Origin: an uncultured Prevotellaceae bacterium
Lineage (GTDB): Bacteria; Bacteroidota; Bacteroidia; Bacteroidales; Muribaculaceae
Length of the DNA: 64,000 nucleotides
Assembly (NCBI GenBank): GCA_905207705.1
Contig: CAJLMA010000003.1
Location: 1-64,000 of the forward strand
Direction: 5' to 3'
The translations under genes were made by a program, and so were the position numbers. Under the pieces are notes generated by a model. It did not search any database, was not told the DNA's origin, and was given only the letters and a program-made list of their open reading frames with translations. Every line of letters begins with the position of its first letter. Position 1 is the first letter of the stretch. Positions 29,901-38,295 of this stretch are shown piece by piece.

Positions 29901-30570
29901 TTGCTTGGTCGACAGGATTAGCAAGCACATCCTTGGCTGCGTTGATGGCAGCAGTAAGGATATCGGCTGCCGATTGCGGATATTGCCCCGGCTCTTCACC
30001 GATTTCAACAGCTGCGAGAGCAGCCTCGGCATTGGCTATCGCATTCTCAAGAGCGGTCGTTACTACATCGTCGGTAGCGACTTGCAAGTTCCAATTATAC
30101 TTGCCATCGTTTCCACTCTTGTCGGCATACACGCCACCACCCTCTTCGTTATTATCAGAACCAATACAGTTCCATCCTGCATCCTTACCTACGCAAGCGA
30201 TGGCAATATAGTTGGCATCATTAGTAGCCACCGACAGCGTGTATTGAGCCAAAGAAGGATTTGAAAGAGATGCCGGATCGGCAGTCCACTTCAAAGTATA
30301 GCCATCCGACCAAAGGTATTCGCCTGTTTCGACCAACTTGATGTTATAGGCTCCGTCCACTCCGTCGACAGCCTCAAACAAGAAACGTTGCGCAGTAACA
30401 GCTCCGGGACTCATGATTTTCAATGTCCCGCCATCATTACTTAAAAACAGACCACTTGAGTGAGTTATAAAATACTCGGTTCCCTCCTCGGGGACAGTAA
30501 GTGGTTGCGCTTTCACGGCTGTGCACCACAAAAGCACCAATGAGAAAAGTAAAAATAATCTCGTTTTCAT
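26971..30570 (-). CDS. Large secreted protein with FIVAR and ricin-like repeats
   Basis: 1199 residues with a signal peptide (1-21). Three ricin-like beta-trefoil modules (about 25-165, 245-385, 465-600) alternate with, and are followed by, about nine helical FIVAR-type repeats. Each repeat has the pattern of a helix, then GxYPQSAxxALxxAIxxA, then a second helix. A type IX-like sorting tail is at the end. No enzyme motif is present. It looks like a surface adhesin or sugar-binding rod. The N-terminal modules are close to those of the GH128-like protein at 31282-34770, and the similarity extends into the 5' leader. Confidence 0.78.
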   Translation of the reverse strand: MKTRLFLLFSLVLLWCTAVKAQPLTVPEEGTEYFITHSSGLFLSNDGGTLKIMSPGAVTAQRFLFEAVDGVDGAYNIKLVETGEYLWSDGYTLKWTADPASLSNPSLAQYTLSVATNDANYIAIACVGKDAGWNCIGSDNNEEGGGVYADKSGNDGKYNWNLQVATDDVVTTALENAIANAEAALAAVEIGEEPGQYPQSAADILTAAINAAKDVLANPVDQATVNEAVTTLNEAVNVFNNSMNSITLDPEKTYWIVQVSSGLVMDTGGTEFVINTPTGVATQHYKFVPIEGEPNVYNIQISDGSGYFAWTGGWNSVISTDPTADDAKWVVELQNAETLEVAFNRHALNGHIGTDGTEPGSSVYTNKGTGGNSNWVVVEATEGGMLTYALEKSIADAQELVAGAEVGEEAWQYPQSAVDALNAAIAAAQQALTSATTQEEINTAWATLTTAIAAFEDGWNKPVFAPASGEFYRFSVAKYSTNYMTATGGSIGTAEYTAGDANQHWSFEAAGNGAYYVINNGKALAYDFTLVDKAQAPTWKMVYTATSGVDMFSLVEAEDETKVLTFSSGETPAIQDFVPSNNAHWGRFTKVDMPNDPDRTALEDAIGSARTTLRNIDRGNEIGQWSDAKCDAFEAVIEEAEALTGATQEQVDEMTEKLNDARTEFVNNPNQVIKDDLEGMLASAQEILDEAVVGIEVGEWYQSKLDEANAQLADYQEKADNATEQEEADALTLEVGEWVETLTGNTEQQDIKDVFADAVECARALYEAEKDNVGYDKGQRPQAAVDTFNTAITAAEGNAEPTVEDLNTLQAARKTFIDSVITVDRAALKSAVETAQGEEYQNLVAGEFDGNYPQEAIDAFNNALEAAQAALTDLELTQEEVDEIVATLNSAMTTLTASKVVINFAALDERIALAKSLLESVTEIGDGEGECPQSVVDALQSVITGAEEIDRAAVSQATVDDLVANINTAIETFRAGLVESTGLAAVIEEAQALHDEATEGLKPGNYPSTALIQLQNAIDAATEVLSSETSTQADLLASVETLKAAMETFKAAVIPAHDLTELEALIAECEAFIAEYTSNSILDAALADAKAVVENPDNYTSSEVADITETLEEALEYSKILNGVAGVELSQLTVTSNGGVLRVAGLEGEATVNVYSMNGTLVGTVVTVENEYTFDLVPGTYVLTVVDNNCNGSRVVIVK

Positions 30571-30696
30571 TATAAATAAAAGATTTTAGAAAATAATTGT
30601 ATAGTTCTAAGACAAATTAACGGCGCGTGTTTTCTGTCAGCTATTAATGGCTGCGCCAATTATCGGTCACTAAATTAATGTGCAATAGAACCATGC

Positions 30697-30734
30697 AAGT
30701 AGGTAAATATCCCAGAAAAGTAGATAAATATTCC
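30697..30734 (-). promoter_or_regulatory. Direct repeat with 21-bp period upstream of the FIVAR gene
   Basis: Two 17-bp copies (30697-30713 and 30718-30734) agree at 15 positions and begin exactly 21 bp apart, two helical turns. That is the geometry expected for two subunits of an AraC-type regulator. Binding is inferred. Confidence 0.4.
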
Positions 30735-30993
30735 ACTCATGATATTGTTACATTTATGAAACAACAGACTAACATATGTCCACAAACCGCTTGTTTTTAA
30801 GTATTTTCACAAACATACACGCCTTTCCGATTATTTCCATGCTGAAACGGTAGCAATCACGACAAAATATTAAAAATATCCCTCGTTTTCCCACATATAT
30901 TGGCAGGCAGAAGCCCTGATTTCACACCAATAGAGCCATTTCACACCGTGTCGTCACACGCACCGACCACAAAAACACCTCACCACCCACACA

Positions 30994-31201
30994 GTAGAGA
31001 CGCGATAAATTGCGTCCCTGTAACAGCAAAAACATCCCGGCATCCATAAGTAGAAGATGTCTCATAAATCTTAAATCTGTACAGATAGCATGTATAGACG
31101 AGATTTATCGTGTCTCTACAATATCATGGTTGCAATTTTGACACACCTTCAATAACAGCATCAAAAAACACATTCAGAGACGCGATGAATCGCGTCTTCA
31201 C
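30994..31201. repeat. Three REP-like imperfect palindromes
   Basis: Copies at 30994-31022, 31091-31120 and 31175-31201 share the core AGAC-GCGAT-AATCGCGTCT in variable form, each able to fold back. Their spacing is about 97 and 84 bp. They resemble small dispersed palindromes of gut Bacteroidales and other bacteria. Confidence 0.6.
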
Positions 31202-31209
31202 AACAAAAA

Positions 31210-31234
31210 AAGGCTGCGCACAATGCGCAGCCTT
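31210..31234 (-). terminator. Terminator after the larger GH128-like gene
   Basis: An 11-bp perfect stem (31210-31220 with 31224-31234) followed by TTTTTT on the minus strand. Confidence 0.9.
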
Positions 31235-31281
31235 AATATTCCTACATGCCAAAGGACAAGCATGCAATTTATTTCAAGTTT

Positions 31282-34200
31282 TTACTTCACGATGAAACGT
31301 GCAACTTCACCGGCAGAGTTACGCAAGAAGTAAATACCTGCTGCAAGGTCGCTCACGTCGAGTGATTGTCCTGCATAAGTTTCTTGCTTAACCAACAGAC
31401 CGTTGATGTTGAATACATACAGTTCGGTACCTTCTTCGGCAACGACATTGAGAGTTCCGTCGGTGATAGTAGGATAAACACGGAAGCTGTCGCTCAATCC
31501 GTTTTCAACACCTTGCACGCCGCCGAAGCTCTTCGACACTGCCATCCAGCCCACTGCGTCAGTTGCCACGGTTACAGATTTGCCGTTTGACTTTTCACGT
31601 TGCTTCAATACTGTAACACCTGTGTTTGTCAAGTCGCTGTAACGCATGTTCACTGTATATTCGTCGTTTGAAGTCTGCAATCCGCACAAGAACATAGGAG
31701 CTTCATCAAAAGCAGAAGAGAATACAATATCACCCTTCTTGCTCAATTCTCCTACAGTTTCGGCAGTCTTGCCAACCTCTACAACCGAACCGTCAGAAAG
31801 AGTGGTAGTTCCGGGAACGATTGCGAAATAGCTGAACGACATGCGCAAAAGGCCTACATCGGCGTTGCCATCCTCAACTGTATAATGTACTTCAAAGCCT
31901 TCGTTGGTGACATTGCGAACACGAGCATATATAGGACATCCTGAAGTTATCGAACTTGGACTTACAAATACTACCGGAGTCTCGGCAAACGGTTTTTCGA
32001 AAGTAACCGATACCCAGCGTGTATTTGTTCCGCTATTTGTTCCGGCTTCAACTTCAAGATCACCCCAATTGTAATGGCCTGTCTTAGCTACTACGAAAGA
32101 GCCATCTTCAGGACGCGGCATAGATGTCACATTTTGATAAGACCATGGGTCTACCTTGAAACGGAAACTTGTAGTGCCTACGCTTTGCACGCCATAAGTC
32201 AACAATGAACGAGAATTGCTGTTGAAGTTACCGAATACTACGGCAGGAGTCTCGGCAAACGGAGCATTGCCGTCAAAATAAACTGATTTCCATTCCAAGT
32301 CGGAAAGTGACACTTCCGATACGCGCACGTCACCTGTTCCGGCAATTACAGGAATATCGATTGTGATTTCTTCAGAAACAGCTTCCTCTTCACCGCATTT
32401 GATGCGTACGCGATAAGTGTAAGAATGAGATTCTTCAAACGGAGCTACTGTTGCATCGCTGTAAGAGTTCTTGTAAGAAGCAGGCAATGTCGCGATTATT
32501 TCCCATTCTCCACCGTCGGTCTTACGTTCAACATAGCATTCATCGGTAAGTTCGCCGAGGTAGTCGGTCCAAGAAATATCAACAGTTTCGTCATTCTGGT
32601 TGAACGAAGCCGACATGATAGGAGCAACCACTTCCCATGACGGTTCTACTGCATATTCAGCATTGTAAGCCATCGGGGCGTTGTTGTTGGCATAGAATTC
32701 ACCTGCATAAGACAACTTCTGGTTCAACGGGCCACCTGCAGTGTACTTGCCGTTGTTGTCCATAAGGCCATCACCGTCTGAGTCGCTTTGACCGATTACG
32801 ATAGCAGTTTCGTCACCTACCCAGTTATAGATTGAATAACGCTCGATCCAAGGAGTTTCGTCAAACAACTTGATGATCTTTTCAAGGTCGGCACGAGCCT
32901 TTTGAGCATTGCCTGCCGAGTCGCCCGGCCAAGGTTCATTGCCGTGAGTCCAGTTTGCACCGTTGTTCCACTCTGTAATCCAGATAGGAAGGCCTGTGCG
33001 GTTGTGGATTTCTTCCAATTTTTGTTTCCACTTTTCGATGCTTACGTTACCCTCACCATCAACAACGTTCTGTGCACCGCCGGGGCCACCCCAGTAAGCA
33101 TGGATAGCTACATAGTCCACACGGTAGTTGCGTTTCTTGGCTTCGTCAAGGAATTCATAGAGCCAGCTCAAGTTGTCGGCGATGGCAGGAGTACCAAGGC
33201 GCATTCCCGATTCCATCATCTTCGGCCATTGGTCGATGGCTGTCTGTACCGTTGCGTTTGCTTGTTCTGGACGGTCAGGCTCATTGTATCCGAGCAAGTG
33301 TGTAACATCTTCCTTAGGATTGATTACAGGGAAGTCTGGCCATCCCTTATTTTGCTTGATAAGTGCATACTCAGAGTCTTCGGTAGTGTACTTGTCGGCA
33401 CTCCAAGAGTAGTACCAAGTGGAGTTGGTCAATCCAAGTTCGTTGAACCAGCCACTGCCGCTTGAGCACCAGCCCTTCTTTGATACCCATTGCCAACGGA
33501 AGCAACGTATGTAAGATATCTTGCCGTTCAATTCTTCTTGAAGCACAGGTATCTCAACATCTTCCTTGTCGGCGATGAACACCTTGCTATAACCGCAACC
33601 GTCGGTTTCGTTGGCAAGTGTTGCCATGTAACCGCGTTTCAACTTGATAGACTTGATGGCGTTGTCAAATTCGCCAAGAGCCTGATAAGGCTTTGTCACT
33701 TCATATTCAGCCTTTTCGCCTGTATAGTTTTCACCTGTCCAAGCTTCAAGTGCTACATAGTCGCTGTCTTGCGGGATGATTACCGTACCTTGCAAATAGA
33801 TGTTCACGCGGGCGTTCACTCCCGGCTCAATTGCTTCGCCATTCACGGTAACCGACTTCAAGTAGTTGTCGATTGCTATAGAAGGCTTCACGTTGTCGAA
33901 GAACAACCATGCGTCGGGCGATTGCAAATCTACTGTCGCACCATTGCGCAACGGCTTAATGTCGGTCAAGTGCAAATCGGTCTTTGTCGAAAGTACTTGG
34001 CTTTCACCGTCGATATAAGTACCTTCTTCAGGATTTACCGATTCGTTGAAAGCAACAATCGCAGCATTGAGGTCGTTAACCGCGCTGTTTACTGCTGCCT
34101 GGCTTTCAGGATTTTCAAGCACGGCCTTTGCTGCCGCGATGGCTGCTGTCAAAGCGTCGGCTGCCGATTGAGGATATTGTCCCGGTTCCTCGCCTATTGT

Positions 34201-34770
34201 AGCGCCGGCAAGAGTCTCCTCGGCAGTTGTTATGGCGCTTTCAAGGTTTGAAGTGTTGATGACTTCCTCGCCTGCTTCAACCAAGTGCCACAGGTGCTTT
34301 CCATCAAGACCATCCTTGTTGCTGTACACGCCTCCTCCCTCATTATTATTGTCAGAGCCGATGCAATTGCCACCATCTGCCATGCCTACGCAGCTGATGG
34401 TGATTTGGTCGGACATGTAAGATACGTTCAATTCATATTGAGCCATTTCATTGCCGGCAGGATCATCTACCCACGTCAAGGTCCAACCGTCAGGAGCGTC
34501 GCCTGCCAAGTATTGTCCAGTCTCGACAAGCTTGATGTTATAAACGCCTTCGCTACCTGCAACGGCCTCAAATTGGAAACGTTGTGCCGTTGTCGTGCCG
34601 GCGGTCATGATTTTAAGCTTTCCTGCATCATTGCTCAGATACATGCCGCTCGAATGGACTATGTAGTAGTCCACGCCGGCCTCAGGAGCTGTGATGGCAG
34701 TTTCTTGCGCAAATGCTGCAGTACACCACATCATCACAGCTGAGAGTAATAAAAATAACTTCGTTTTCAT
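31282..34770 (-). CDS. Secreted multidomain GH128-like glycoside hydrolase
   Basis: 1162 residues with a signal peptide (1-21). The order is a ricin-like module (about 25-165), one FIVAR-type helical repeat (about 175-245), a beta-sandwich (about 260-410), a GH128/asl1-like barrel (about 415-690) with Glu497 in GYNEPDRPEQ and Glu600 in PIWITEWNNG, a fibronectin-like module, three H-type-lectin-like repeats, and a type IX-like tail. A TDSDGDG-like stretch in the barrel (SDSDGDGLMDNN) could bind calcium. It is an endo-acting enzyme candidate for the backbone. The architecture combines modules of both neighbours, the 929- and 1199-residue proteins. Confidence 0.82.
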   Translation of the reverse strand: MKTKLFLLLSAVMMWCTAAFAQETAITAPEAGVDYYIVHSSGMYLSNDAGKLKIMTAGTTTAQRFQFEAVAGSEGVYNIKLVETGQYLAGDAPDGWTLTWVDDPAGNEMAQYELNVSYMSDQITISCVGMADGGNCIGSDNNNEGGGVYSNKDGLDGKHLWHLVEAGEEVINTSNLESAITTAEETLAGATIGEEPGQYPQSAADALTAAIAAAKAVLENPESQAAVNSAVNDLNAAIVAFNESVNPEEGTYIDGESQVLSTKTDLHLTDIKPLRNGATVDLQSPDAWLFFDNVKPSIAIDNYLKSVTVNGEAIEPGVNARVNIYLQGTVIIPQDSDYVALEAWTGENYTGEKAEYEVTKPYQALGEFDNAIKSIKLKRGYMATLANETDGCGYSKVFIADKEDVEIPVLQEELNGKISYIRCFRWQWVSKKGWCSSGSGWFNELGLTNSTWYYSWSADKYTTEDSEYALIKQNKGWPDFPVINPKEDVTHLLGYNEPDRPEQANATVQTAIDQWPKMMESGMRLGTPAIADNLSWLYEFLDEAKKRNYRVDYVAIHAYWGGPGGAQNVVDGEGNVSIEKWKQKLEEIHNRTGLPIWITEWNNGANWTHGNEPWPGDSAGNAQKARADLEKIIKLFDETPWIERYSIYNWVGDETAIVIGQSDSDGDGLMDNNGKYTAGGPLNQKLSYAGEFYANNNAPMAYNAEYAVEPSWEVVAPIMSASFNQNDETVDISWTDYLGELTDECYVERKTDGGEWEIIATLPASYKNSYSDATVAPFEESHSYTYRVRIKCGEEEAVSEEITIDIPVIAGTGDVRVSEVSLSDLEWKSVYFDGNAPFAETPAVVFGNFNSNSRSLLTYGVQSVGTTSFRFKVDPWSYQNVTSMPRPEDGSFVVAKTGHYNWGDLEVEAGTNSGTNTRWVSVTFEKPFAETPVVFVSPSSITSGCPIYARVRNVTNEGFEVHYTVEDGNADVGLLRMSFSYFAIVPGTTTLSDGSVVEVGKTAETVGELSKKGDIVFSSAFDEAPMFLCGLQTSNDEYTVNMRYSDLTNTGVTVLKQREKSNGKSVTVATDAVGWMAVSKSFGGVQGVENGLSDSFRVYPTITDGTLNVVAEEGTELYVFNINGLLVKQETYAGQSLDVSDLAAGIYFLRNSAGEVARFIVK

Positions 34771-35131
34771 TATATATAAAAGATTTTAAAATAAAATTGA
34801 TTGCACTTGTCTTATTCACCGGGCAATTACCATTATCCTCATGCCACACGTCTCGATGCTCGTCGGCCCGCTGCATGAATACTCCGCTTCATGCGGTGTG
34901 GGATGATTTCTTGCGAATGTTGGTGTCGATACGTGAGATTCGTTCAACGTCCTCGCCGGCTTTGCCGCCGAATTACATTATTGAACGGTGCGGATTGTGG
35001 CGATTGCCGCCGTTGATGAATAGGGTCTAAAAAAGTGTTTCCCCGGAAATCAAGGCAACACTTATTATAGCAAAAACTTGGTAATAGAATAAAGTTTCCA
35101 TTACTCCATTACCAAGTTTCGTTAAATTATA
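34771..35131. other. Intergenic region, 361 bp, with an unexplained GC-rich block
   Basis: Bases about 34850-35020 are richer in GC than the flanks. They contain an inverted repeat around the CTGCATGAA...TTCATGCGG segment (about 34869-34900). No reading frame there looks like a protein. The right end holds the terminator of the next gene (35074-35119). No promoter box was recognised. Confidence 0.4.
35074..35119 (-). terminator. Terminator after the CBM-like gene
   Basis: A 12-bp perfect stem (35074-35085 with 35108-35119), loop of 22, then TTTTTG on the minus strand. Confidence 0.75.
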
Positions 35132-36133
35132 TTAGAGGATGAATTTCTTGGATTGTCCACCCACGTTTGCAATGTAAACACCCTTGCCATAGTTGCCAAG
35201 GTCGATTGTCAAAGTTTCGGCACCTGCTACTGTGCTGTAAACAAGCTTGCCTGCGATGTCATAGATGTTTACAGGAGTACCTGCTTGAGCGCCGTTCACT
35301 TGAAGGATATTACCCATGGTGAAGATTTGCATGTTGTCAGTAGCTACGCCTTCAACACCGTCTCCGTCACCACCACCTGCAGCAAATACAAGTTCATCAA
35401 AGTCTACGCGTACATTTTCATTGGCAGGCATTCCGTCACCTTGTCCACCGGCTGAGTTAAGACCGATGGCAACTACCATTTGAGTTTCTGAATTTGTCAC
35501 CAAACCTGTAAGTTCAAATTCAGTCCAAGGTTGCATTTCGCCTTCAGTTCCATCTTCAAGAGGAGTGATTTGTTTTTCTGCAAGCAAAAGACCACCGGTC
35601 ATACCATTGCCTGAAAGAACTGCACCTTCATATACGCGAATGTAACGAACTGCCGGTTGCTTATCGCGAGTACCGCCGGTGCTTGGAACACGGAAAATTC
35701 CGCTGAAAGTGTAAGTTTCACCGGGAACAACGTCTACAGTTTGTTGCAAACCTTTTGTATCGCTCCATCCGTTCCACATGTAACGTTGCATACGGAAATA
35801 TTGCCAAGAGCTGCCCGGCATTACCAAATTAGGGTCGTTGGTTTCATCAACATCGGCATCGGTAACAGGCATGATGCGAGGAATTGCCTGCCAGCGGTCG
35901 AAACCTGCGTTGTTTATGTCATTTGCGACATATTCGGCTTCGGTACCGTCGCTTTGCAACTTGCGATCCCATCCCGGAATGTATTCAGCAACGTTTGTAA
36001 CGCCGTCATCCCAAGAGTCCATGGTAGTTACTGTTTCCTCGAAATCACCATTCTCGAGGAGATTTTCTTGTGCAAATGCTGTTCCTGCCATCATGGCAAC
36101 AGCTGCACCGAGAAGTAAAAATCTTGCTTTCAT
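35132..36133 (-). CDS. Secreted CBM4/9-like glycan-binding protein
   Basis: 333 residues with a signal peptide cut near AFA-QEN (residue 21). One jelly-roll domain starts ENLLENGDFEE and has GLQQTVDVVPGETYTFSG, the same pattern as the second domain of each repeat in the 1016-residue protein. A Gly/Asp linker leads to a type IX-like sorting tail ending KKFIL. It directly follows SusD, the usual place for a surface glycan-binding protein, though it lacks the usual lipobox. No catalytic residues are recognised. Confidence 0.72.
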   Translation of the reverse strand: MKARFLLLGAAVAMMAGTAFAQENLLENGDFEETVTTMDSWDDGVTNVAEYIPGWDRKLQSDGTEAEYVANDINNAGFDRWQAIPRIMPVTDADVDETNDPNLVMPGSSWQYFRMQRYMWNGWSDTKGLQQTVDVVPGETYTFSGIFRVPSTGGTRDKQPAVRYIRVYEGAVLSGNGMTGGLLLAEKQITPLEDGTEGEMQPWTEFELTGLVTNSETQMVVAIGLNSAGGQGDGMPANENVRVDFDELVFAAGGGDGDGVEGVATDNMQIFTMGNILQVNGAQAGTPVNIYDIAGKLVYSTVAGAETLTIDLGNYGKGVYIANVGGQSKKFIL

Positions 36134-36177
36134 AAAAAATTAACGTTAAAATATAGATGAAAAAACTGTTATTTGAA

Positions 36178-36220
36178 ATTTTCGAGGCCTTTGACGATGA
36201 CCGCCTCCGGCCCCGAAAAT
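36178..36220 (-). terminator. Intercistronic hairpin after SusD
   Basis: Arms 36178-36189 and 36209-36220 pair with one A-C mismatch. A weak T-run follows on the minus strand. It may reduce read-through from susC/susD into the secreted-protein genes. Confidence 0.55.
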
Positions 36221-36242
36221 ATTTTATCATTAGATTATGTCA

Positions 36243-38267
36243 TCAATCAAGCGGAGCATCGTTTGCTTCCAAGCTCCAACCCGGGTTCTGGTAAAGGATG
36301 CCTTCACCGCAGAGGTCGAATTGCTTGATAGGTATAGGACGCAAGTAGTAAGCGTTGTGCCAGCCAAGTCCGTCATAAGCCGTCGATGAAAGCAATATTT
36401 CATACGGGCGGAGGAACAAGCTGCGATCTGGAGCCGACACGGTTGAACGAGGATCAGCAGGATCGTATGCCAAACGACGATAAGTATAATCAGATACTAT
36501 ATCACCATCACTGTTAGCCCAAAGCTGGAATCCCTCGATGTGATACTTCTTAGTCTTCAATTGGTCCATAGAACGCCAGCGCTTCAAGTCCAAGTCGCGC
36601 AATCCGAGACCCATAAGTTCGCAACGACGTTCGCGGCGGATGCTGTACAGAGTCTTGTCATCAAGAACCTTGCCTGCGCTATAGATACCCCAGTCGTAGT
36701 TGCAGTCGCCTGAACCAAGTTCCTTGGTCATGTCGGTAGCATTGATTGTGGTTTGGATAGAAGCAGTAATGTTACCATGCTTTTGGCGCAATTCGTTCCA
36801 ATAGGTTTCGCAATTTCCACCAAGGCCACCGTGACGCATGTAATAAGCCTCTATGTAGTTAAGATAAGCTTCCGAAGCCATGTAAGAAGGAGAACCGATG
36901 TAACCGCCATTGTTGCTGTTTTGCTCCTTATCGTAGGAGTTACCCATGCGCAACATGTAACCTGTAACGGCCTTACCCTTTGAGTCGTCGGTAGAAGTGA
37001 TTGCAGGGTTAGTTGGCTCAGTAATCTGTCCTGCTTCACCAAGTTCACTGTCTACATTGATGAAGTAGTTGATCTGACCCGGCTCTTTCAACCACACTGT
37101 GATGCGGGCATCACGGTTTTGACGTACTTTCTTGATACCGTCTTCTTCATAAGTATAATTTGGACTTGCATAAGTAGGATAGCCGTCTGCCATCAAGAAG
37201 CTGTTGACAAGGCTGCGAGTAGTTCCCACGCCGGCATTGGTAACTTGGGCGTTGTAAACCACGCAGTGGCCTACGCCGAGGGTACGGCTGTAAGGACGCC
37301 AAAGAACAACTTCGCTGTAGCCCGACATATCTTCTGTGGCATACATGTCCATATAAGGATTGGCAGGGTCGCTTGTGCTTTGTTGCACCTTGCCTGTATT
37401 TTGAACAAGCGGATGGTTCTTTACTACAGAGTCGGCAGCGTTGTAAGCACGTTCAAGGAAGTAGTTGATTTCGGCTTCGCGAGAACCTGCAGGATATTGG
37501 TAGTTTGGATACATGTCCTTACCTGTCCATTGGCTTCCGCCCGGAACATAGTCGGCATGATATGTCAACCACGATGCTTCATACAATCCAAGACGAGACT
37601 TGAGCAACATTGCCACATCGTTAGAGATACGGGTCTTTTCTGCCACGCCGGGAGTTGCAGCATCGGTGTCCTTAAAGTAACCCGAAGCGATGTCGAGGTC
37701 GGACAAGATGAAGCGTGCAACCTCATTGCGAGGGAATCGCTTGCTGGCTTCAACAAGCACGGCTTGATCGTCGGGCAACATTTCCTTAACGATAGGAAGG
37801 TCGCCGAATTGCTTGTAAAGGTCGAAATAAGCCAAAGCACGCATGAAGTAAACTTCACCTATATAGTGCTTGATAAGGCTTTCTTCTCCAGTCAGTGCAC
37901 CTGTCTCATACTTAGGCATCACATACTTGAAGAAATAGTTGCAACGGGTAATCTTGCTGAACGAATAGTTACCGTCCGACATTCCGGTATACCAAGTTCC
38001 GACATAGCTGCTGCTCGGGTTGCTGCCGACCATGTTATCAGTACCGGAATCATTTCCGAAAATACCCCATGAGTACATACCTCCGTGAGACGGAAGGAAA
38101 TCCTCATACATGTCGTCAACGTAAGCAGCCAACTCAGTGTCGCTGTTGAAATAGTTCTCGGGTGGAATGCCCGTTGGCGGTGTTATGTCCAAATAATCAT
38201 TACATCCGGACATCATTGCGACTGCAGTCAAGCAGCCAAGCCATTTGGCATATCTATATTTTTTCAT
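36243..38267 (-). CDS. SusD/RagB-family outer-membrane glycan-binding lipoprotein
   Basis: 674 residues. The lipoprotein signal ends MMSGC (Cys22), followed by NDYLDITPPTG, the typical SusD start. The N-terminal TPR-like helices (YIGEVYFMRALAYFDLYKQFGDLPIV) and the C-terminal region (RRERRCELMGLGLRDLDLKRW, and a final LLSSTAYDGLGWHNAYYLRPIP) match SusD. It caps the SusC channel outside the cell and passes oligosaccharides to it. It lies 28 bp after susC, so the two form one unit. Confidence 0.95.
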   Translation of the reverse strand: MKKYRYAKWLGCLTAVAMMSGCNDYLDITPPTGIPPENYFNSDTELAAYVDDMYEDFLPSHGGMYSWGIFGNDSGTDNMVGSNPSSSYVGTWYTGMSDGNYSFSKITRCNYFFKYVMPKYETGALTGEESLIKHYIGEVYFMRALAYFDLYKQFGDLPIVKEMLPDDQAVLVEASKRFPRNEVARFILSDLDIASGYFKDTDAATPGVAEKTRISNDVAMLLKSRLGLYEASWLTYHADYVPGGSQWTGKDMYPNYQYPAGSREAEINYFLERAYNAADSVVKNHPLVQNTGKVQQSTSDPANPYMDMYATEDMSGYSEVVLWRPYSRTLGVGHCVVYNAQVTNAGVGTTRSLVNSFLMADGYPTYASPNYTYEEDGIKKVRQNRDARITVWLKEPGQINYFINVDSELGEAGQITEPTNPAITSTDDSKGKAVTGYMLRMGNSYDKEQNSNNGGYIGSPSYMASEAYLNYIEAYYMRHGGLGGNCETYWNELRQKHGNITASIQTTINATDMTKELGSGDCNYDWGIYSAGKVLDDKTLYSIRRERRCELMGLGLRDLDLKRWRSMDQLKTKKYHIEGFQLWANSDGDIVSDYTYRRLAYDPADPRSTVSAPDRSLFLRPYEILLSSTAYDGLGWHNAYYLRPIPIKQFDLCGEGILYQNPGWSLEANDAPLD

Positions 38268-38295
38268 ATATCTATATATCTTGATGTGTTGTTGC

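Larger units (their letters stand above)
30571..31281. other. Intergenic region, 711 bp
   Basis: No gene recognised. It contains a 21-bp-period direct repeat (30697-30734), a TGAAACAA element (30757-30764), three copies of an imperfect palindrome (30994-31022, 31091-31120, 31175-31201) and the terminator of the next gene (31210-31234). Confidence 0.6.

Noticed and set aside
34713..35030. A 105-codon open frame in the gap after the GH128-like gene
   Set aside because: It overlaps the real gene start and the GC-rich block, with no domain or ribosome-binding context.
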